A stretch of 64,000 nucleotides of DNA from Sulfurivermis sp040755915 (GTDB lineage Bacteria > Pseudomonadota > Gammaproteobacteria > Thiohalomonadales > Thiohalomonadaceae): contig JBFLWM010000017.1 of NCBI GenBank assembly GCA_040755915.1, forward strand, positions 1-64,000, given 5' to 3'. Within the stretch, counting starts at the first letter, position 1. Every line of letters begins with the position of its first letter. The notes below the pieces were generated by a model. That model was given only the letters and a program-made list of their open reading frames with translations. It was not told where the DNA came from and did no database searches. A program made the translations under genes and the position numbers. Shown one piece after another: positions 59,690 through 64,000 of this stretch.

Positions 59690-60445
59690 ATGAACATCCA
59701 GACGAAACACATGCTGTTGGGTGTCGCCGCACTGGCTGCCTCTACCCTGACCCAGGCTGCGCAGGTCAACGTCGCCGTGGCGGCCAACTTCACCGCGCCG
59801 ATGACCGCCATCGCCGCCGCGTTCGCCAAGGACACCGGCCACGAGGCCAGGCTGGCCTTCGGCTCGTCCGGCAAGTTCTACGCCCAGATCAAAAATGGCG
59901 CGCCGTTCCAGGTGTTCCTCTCCGCCGACGATACCAAACCGGCCAAGCTGGAGGAGGAGGGCATGACCGTGGCCGGCTCGCGTTTTACCTACGCCATCGG
60001 CACCCTGGTGCTGTGGTCGGCCAGGCCGGGCTTTGTCGATGATCAGGCGGCGGTGCTGAAGCGCGGCGCCTACAACAGGCTGGCCATCGCCAATCCCAGG
60101 CTGGCGCCCTACGGTGCGGCGGCAATGGAGGTGCTCGACGGCATGGGACTGACGGCAGCCGCCACGCCGAAGCTGGTGCAGGGCGAGAACATCGCGCAGA
60201 CCTATCAGTTTGCCCTCAGCGGCAATGCCGAGCTCGGCTTCATTGCCCTGTCGCAGGTGATGCAGGACGGCAGGATCAGCGGCGGCTCGGCCTGGATCGT
60301 GCCGGGCAATCTGCATCAGCCGATTCGCCAGGATGCCGTGCTCCTGTCCTCCGGCAGGGACAACGCCGCCGCTGCTGCGCTGATGAAGTATTTGCAGGGC
60401 GACAAGGCGCGGGCGATTATCCGTTCCTACGGCTACGAACTCTGA
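59690..60445 (+). CDS. modA: Molybdate ABC transporter substrate-binding protein ModA
   Basis: 251 residues. Signal peptide (LGVAALAASTLTQAAQ) then NVAVAANFTAPMTAIAAAFA and FGSSGKFYAQIKNGAPFQVF, the ligand-binding signature. Periplasmic protein that captures molybdate. Confidence 0.96.
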   Translation: MNIQTKHMLLGVAALAASTLTQAAQVNVAVAANFTAPMTAIAAAFAKDTGHEARLAFGSSGKFYAQIKNGAPFQVFLSADDTKPAKLEEEGMTVAGSRFTYAIGTLVLWSARPGFVDDQAAVLKRGAYNRLAIANPRLAPYGAAAMEVLDGMGLTAAATPKLVQGENIAQTYQFALSGNAELGFIALSQVMQDGRISGGSAWIVPGNLHQPIRQDAVLLSSGRDNAAAAALMKYLQGDKARAIIRSYGYEL

Positions 60446-60459
60446 CAGCGGACTACACC

Positions 60460-61143
60460 ATGGGCTTTAGCGACGCCGACCTTGCCGCCATCGGGCTGAC
60501 CCTGCGTCTGGCCGGCATCACCACCGTATTGCTGCTCTTCATCGGCACGCCCATCGCCTGGTGGCTGGCGCGCACGCGTTCCTGGTGGAAGGGGCCGGTG
60601 GGCGCGGTGGTGGCGCTGCCGCTGGTGTTGCCGCCCACGGTGCTCGGCTTCTATCTGCTGGTGGCGATGGGGCCGCATGGCCCCGTCGGCCAGTTCACGC
60701 AATGGCTCGGTATCGGCACCCTGCCGTTCACCTTCTGGGGCCTGGTGGTGGCCTCGGTGTTCTACTCCATGCCCTTCGTGGTGCAGCCGATCCAGAACGC
60801 CATCGAGTCTCTCGGCGAGCGGCCGCTGGAAGTGGCGGCCACGCTGCGTGCCGGCCCGTGGGATACCTTCTTCTCGGTGGTGCTGCCGCTGGCGCGGCCC
60901 GGTTTTCTCACCGCCACCATCCTCGGTTTCGCCCACACCGTCGGCGAGTTCGGCGTGGTGCTGATGATCGGCGGCAACATCCCCGGCGTCACTCGCGTGG
61001 TATCGGTGCAGATCTACGACCACGTCGAGGCGCTGGAATACGCCGAGGCGCACTGGCTGGCGGGCGCCATGGTGCTCTTCTCCTTCCTGGTGCTGCTCGC
61101 CCTGTACACCCTCAATCCCACCGCGCGGCGCAAACCGTCATGA
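60460..61143 (+). CDS. modB: Molybdate ABC transporter permease ModB
   Basis: 227 residues, five to six membrane segments; the ABC-contact loop EAAxxxG-type is AATLRAGPWDTFFSVVLPLA, followed by GFAHTVGEFGVVLMIGGNIP. Its stop overlaps the modC start. Confidence 0.96.
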   Translation: MGFSDADLAAIGLTLRLAGITTVLLLFIGTPIAWWLARTRSWWKGPVGAVVALPLVLPPTVLGFYLLVAMGPHGPVGQFTQWLGIGTLPFTFWGLVVASVFYSMPFVVQPIQNAIESLGERPLEVAATLRAGPWDTFFSVVLPLARPGFLTATILGFAHTVGEFGVVLMIGGNIPGVTRVVSVQIYDHVEALEYAEAHWLAGAMVLFSFLVLLALYTLNPTARRKPS

Positions 61144-62222
61144 GCGACGACATCCTCGCCCGTTTCCAGCTCGACTGGCCCGGCTTTGCGCTGGACGTCG
61201 ATCTCACCTTGCCCGGCCGCGGCGTCACCGCCCTGTTCGGCCATTCCGGTTCGGGCAAGACCACCCTGCTGCGCTGCATCGCCGGACTGGAGCGCGCGCC
61301 CGGCGGCTATCTCGCCGTGGATGGCGCGGTGTGGCAGGACGGCCGGCATTTCCTGCCCACGTACCGTCGCCCGCTGGGCTATGTGTTCCAGGAAGCCAGC
61401 CTGTTTCCCCACCTCAGCGCGCGCGGCAATCTCGAATACGGCATGAAGCGCGTGCGCGATGCCATGGCGCGCTCCGCGCTGGAGCACGCGGTGGACCTGC
61501 TCGGCATCGGCGCGCTGCTCGATCGCAAGCCGGACCAGCTCTCCGGCGGCGAACGCCAGCGTGTCGCCATCGCCCGCGCCCTGGCGCTCAAGCCGCGCCT
61601 GCTGTTGATGGACGAGCCGCTTGCCGCCCTCGACTTCAAGCGCAAGCAGGAAATCCTGCCCTACCTGGAGCGGCTGCACGACGAGCTGGATATCCCGCTG
61701 CTCTACGTCACCCACTCCCCCGATGAAGTGGCGCAGCTGGCCGATCACCTGGTGCTGCTGGAAGAGGGCAGCGTGCGCGCCGCCGGTCCGCTCGGTGAAA
61801 TGATGACACGCCTCGATCTGCCGCTGGCACGCGACGAGGCCGCCGAATCGATCATCGAAACCGTGGTCGCCAGCCATGACGACAAATACAACCTCACCTA
61901 TCTCGACTGCCGCGGCGGCCGCTTCGCCGTCGGCCGCCTGCAACGCGGCACCGGCAAACCCGCCCGCGTGCGCATCCACGCCCGCGACGTCAGCCTCGCC
62001 CTGAAGGAACACCGCGACAGCAGCATCGTCAACATCCTCCAGGCCCGTGTGCAGGAGATCGTCCCGCTCAACGACTGGCAGATGATCGTCCGCCTCGGCC
62101 TCGGCCCCGATGCCGCCATCCCGCTGCTCGCGCGCATCACCCGCCGCTCCGCCGACCTGCTCGAACTCGCTCCCGGCAAGGCGGTATATGCCCAGGTGAA
62201 GAGCGTAGTGCTGGCGGATTGA
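61140..62222 (+). CDS. modC: Molybdate ABC transporter ATP-binding protein ModC
   Basis: 360 residues. Walker A FGHSGSGKTTLL, signature LSGGERQRVAIARAL, Walker B LLLMDEPLAALD, H-loop YVTHSPDE; a C-terminal TOBE domain (about 290-355) that binds molybdate for feedback. Completes modABC. Confidence 0.97.
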   Translation: MSDDILARFQLDWPGFALDVDLTLPGRGVTALFGHSGSGKTTLLRCIAGLERAPGGYLAVDGAVWQDGRHFLPTYRRPLGYVFQEASLFPHLSARGNLEYGMKRVRDAMARSALEHAVDLLGIGALLDRKPDQLSGGERQRVAIARALALKPRLLLMDEPLAALDFKRKQEILPYLERLHDELDIPLLYVTHSPDEVAQLADHLVLLEEGSVRAAGPLGEMMTRLDLPLARDEAAESIIETVVASHDDKYNLTYLDCRGGRFAVGRLQRGTGKPARVRIHARDVSLALKEHRDSSIVNILQARVQEIVPLNDWQMIVRLGLGPDAAIPLLARITRRSADLLELAPGKAVYAQVKSVVLAD

Positions 62223-62433
62223 TGTTGTCTCCCTCCTTCTGTCGCAGGGAGAAGGCCCGGATGCGGGGGATTTACAGGATGGGTTGCGCTACGCTTCAGC
62301 CATCCTGTGCCCGTTGCGAGAGGCCGGGATGGAAGCAGGTTGGCTGCGGAACGATGCTCAACATGCCATGCCGTGTTGGGCTTCCTGCGTCAGCCCAACC
62401 TGCCGCACTGTTTGAACATGTCGGTGGCCATGC
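62223..62433. other. Gap after modC with small hairpins
   Basis: CTCCCT...AGGGAG (about 62230-62252) may act as a terminator for modABC, although no clear T-run follows. The rest resembles dispersed repeats (GGATGGGTTGCGCTACGC, GCCCAACCTGCCG). No ORF. Confidence 0.5.
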
Positions 62434-62739
62434 ATGAACCCGGGTAAAGTCGAGAGAGCCAGAACCAGGAAGCTTACGGACCTGCCGAACATAGGTCCGG
62501 CGATGGCGCATGATCTCGAGTTGATCGGAATCAGGGAGCCGAGGGATCTGGAGGGGCGTGACCCGTGGGATCTGTACCAGACCCTGTGCGGGCGCACAAA
62601 CTCACGCCAGGACCCTTGCGTTCTGGACACCTTCATGTCGATAACCGATTTTGTCGGCGGCGGCGCTCCCAGACCGTGGTGGACATATACAGAAGAACGG
62701 AAGCGTCGATACGGCTCGGCGCTCCGGCGCCAGCGGTGA
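62434..62739 (+). CDS. Helix-hairpin-helix protein (Cdd1/pathogenicity-locus type)
   Basis: 101 residues. LTDLPNIGPAMAHDLELIGI is a helix-hairpin-helix; DPWDLYQTLCGRTNSRQDPC and RPWWTYTEERK complete the Cdd1-like family pattern. Role unknown; it often accompanies nif-adjacent or mobile regions. Precedes cowN by 36 bp. Confidence 0.82.
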   Translation: MNPGKVERARTRKLTDLPNIGPAMAHDLELIGIREPRDLEGRDPWDLYQTLCGRTNSRQDPCVLDTFMSITDFVGGGAPRPWWTYTEERKRRYGSALRRQR

Positions 62740-62775
62740 CTCGAACCTTTTTTTGGCGAGTAACGGAGCCAATCC

Positions 62776-63078
62776 ATGAATTCCGACAGCGGCTGCAAGC
62801 AGAAAAAAACGGATCGCTATATCTCCTTCGATGGCATCGACTGCGACGGTAATGCCCGTCGCCTGATGGAACTGCTCGATCGCCAGCTTGCCCTGCCCGG
62901 GCGCAGCAACGTGTTTTGGGAGTATTTCAACCGCAAGCGCGCCGGTGTGGCCGGTCCCAGGGCCGACGACCTGTTTCTGATCCACGCCAACATCAATCAG
63001 GTGCGGGAGTTCTTCGAGGCCTGGCAGGACGCGGAGGGGATGGAGTTGCTGCAGCAGGTGGAGGAGGAGTGCTGCTGA
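62776..63078 (+). CDS. cowN: N2-fixation sustaining protein CowN
   Basis: 100 residues. The body (DRYISFDGIDCDGNARRLME, FWEYFNRKRAGVAGP, DDLFLIHANINQVREFFE, QQVEEECC) matches CowN, which protects molybdenum nitrogenase from inhibition by carbon monoxide. The first ten residues (NSDSGCKQKK) are a short extension. GGAG lies upstream. It closes the recognisable nif region. Confidence 0.92.
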   Translation: MNSDSGCKQKKTDRYISFDGIDCDGNARRLMELLDRQLALPGRSNVFWEYFNRKRAGVAGPRADDLFLIHANINQVREFFEAWQDAEGMELLQQVEEECC

Positions 63079-63360
63079 AGGGGCTCCAGCGATCGGCGTC
63101 GAGACTCGTGTCTGAACCCAACTCTTCCGAATTACCTATGAATTGTTGGTGATGAATGTCGGTCAGATATCAATGTTGAATGGCGGTTTGCCAGACATTG
63201 CGATATCAGGCAAAGTTGCAGTCCATCTCCCCATGGGTTTCTCACAGCGCAGGATGCCTTGGCCCGTGAAAACAACAAATTGCATGAAATGGATCACTTC
63301 CCGGGCCGCCATATCTGGCAATGGGCCGTTCATTTAACGTTAGGCATCTAGGTCTGCGAG
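63079..63360. other. Gap between cowN and the partial gene
   Basis: No convincing gene; a 64-codon open frame at 63143-63337 lacks supporting features. Composition shifts from GC-rich to AT-richer here. GTTAGGC at about 63340 fits the integron core GTTRRRY, about 20 nt before the next ATG, but no full attC hairpin was found. Confidence 0.45.
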
Positions 63361-64000
63361 ATGAGTAAGCTCCCACATATTGTTCTTCGAAGATTGTTGC
63401 TTTCCAAAGAATTTTACTTCAATGCGGTCTGTGAAAGCGAACTGGCTTCCGAGTTGGAACGCATGATGGCAGTTCACAACTTTCACATAGCAATAGAGAT
63501 TCTTGTAAAAACGGTTCTGCTTCATCATGAGATACGCGGAGAGAAGACATTAAATATTGATTTTGAAACCATGCTTGCTGAAATCGACAAGCATCAGGAG
63601 TTCAAGCACAAAGGGATTAAGGTTCCATTTCGTCAAGAAATTAGAAATCTCAATCAGTATCGAAATCTTGTTCAGCATCATGCGATGGTCCCAGAGCGAA
63701 GTGTGATGGATGACTTTCGCGTGTTTACGCGGCGCTTCATCGAAAAGGCCATGCCTTTATACTTCGGTGTGAGTTTCGCGGAAGTTTCACGATTTGAGTT
63801 CATTGATGACTCACTCCTTAAAAAGCTTGCTTCTAACGCCTATGAAAAAATGCAAGCGGGCGAATTCGAAGAATCTATTTGTCTTTCTGCGGCTCTCTTT
63901 GTCTACGGGTCAAGCTCTATCACCGATTTTCTACCGGAAGAGGGGTTGAATTCAGCATTCTTTGCAACGTCTGGGTTGCGTGAATTCAGAGATCTAACAA
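63361..64000 (+). CDS. Partial gene with HEPN-like motif, runs off the window
   Basis: Open from ATG 63361 to the end (at least 213 codons; MSKLPHIVLRRLLLSKEFYF start). The segment IRNLNQYRNLVQHHAM contains R101-NLVQ-H106, the Rx4H arrangement of HEPN ribonuclease domains, in a helical context. Codon use and composition are AT-richer than the nif region, suggesting horizontal acquisition. Could be a defence or toxin-type protein. The family is not confirmed and the C-terminal part is missing. Confidence 0.6.
   Translation, partial: MSKLPHIVLRRLLLSKEFYFNAVCESELASELERMMAVHNFHIAIEILVKTVLLHHEIRGEKTLNIDFETMLAEIDKHQEFKHKGIKVPFRQEIRNLNQYRNLVQHHAMVPERSVMDDFRVFTRRFIEKAMPLYFGVSFAEVSRFEFIDDSLLKKLASNAYEKMQAGEFEESICLSAALFVYGSSSITDFLPEEGLNSAFFATSGLREFRDLT

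Noticed and set aside
63115..63350. Complete attC site of an integron cassette
   Set aside because: Only a GTTRRRY-type core was found; no paired RYYYAAC with a 60-140 bp imperfect palindrome could be drawn.

Overview
The window is GC-rich DNA from a diazotrophic proteobacterium, most likely a gammaproteobacterium. This rests on a NifL/NifA regulator pair, an Rnf operon beside it, a molybdenum nitrogenase cluster with DraT/DraG switch-off, and dispersed GTAGGAGCG-type and GGATGGGCAAAG-type intergenic palindromes. The species cannot be fixed from the sequence. A 33.2 kb Mu-like prophage sits inside the nitrogen-fixation island. No tRNA, rRNA or CRISPR array was recognised.

Layout. (1) 1-5721, minus strand: rnfA-B-C-D-G-(E), an electron-transport complex that probably supplies low-potential electrons to nitrogenase. 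Intergenic gaps of this operon carry palindromic repeats, and rnfG and rnfE are separated by six tandem 99-bp copies of one. (2) 5722-10176: a divergent control region with sigma-54 promoters and a NifA site, then nifL-nifA, a hemerythrin and a gamma-glutamylcyclotransferase-like gene. (3) 10297-43545: the prophage, flanked by a 6-bp duplication (CCGCGC). Early genes (ner-like regulator, XRE regulator, transposase A, target-capture ATPase B, Gam, GemA, Mor) run leftward from a central control region. Lysis, head and siphovirus-type tail genes run rightward, ending in an adenine methylase. (4) 43552-44650: a dispersed ~370-bp repeat in inverted pairs; the prophage interrupts one arm. (5) 44651-48744: nifB, ferredoxin, nifO, nifQ, draG. 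(6) 48837-52303, minus strand: draT, a SIR2-like gene, a small Cys-rich gene and an EAL-domain gene. (7) 52404-58689: nifH-D-K-T, ferredoxin, nifY and two small nif-associated genes. (8) 58734-62222: modE and modABC with two ModE boxes. (9) 62434-64000: a helix-hairpin-helix gene, cowN, and an AT-richer partial gene with a HEPN-like motif.

Working together: NifL/NifA senses redox and nitrogen status and fires sigma-54 promoters found here before rnfA, nifB and nifH. Rnf and two ferredoxins feed electrons; NifB, NifQ, NifO and NifY handle cofactor assembly; ModEABC supplies molybdate; DraT/DraG modify NifH Arg101; CowN protects against CO. nifE, nifN, nifU, nifS and nifV are not in the window.

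Most notable: a textbook -1 frameshift signal (A AAA AAC plus a long hairpin) in the phage tail-chaperone gene; a protease-capsid fusion; two matching dyad elements that look like late phage promoters; precise prophage ends lying inside an inverted repeat; and an EAL/SIR2-like/DraT gene set divergent from nifH.
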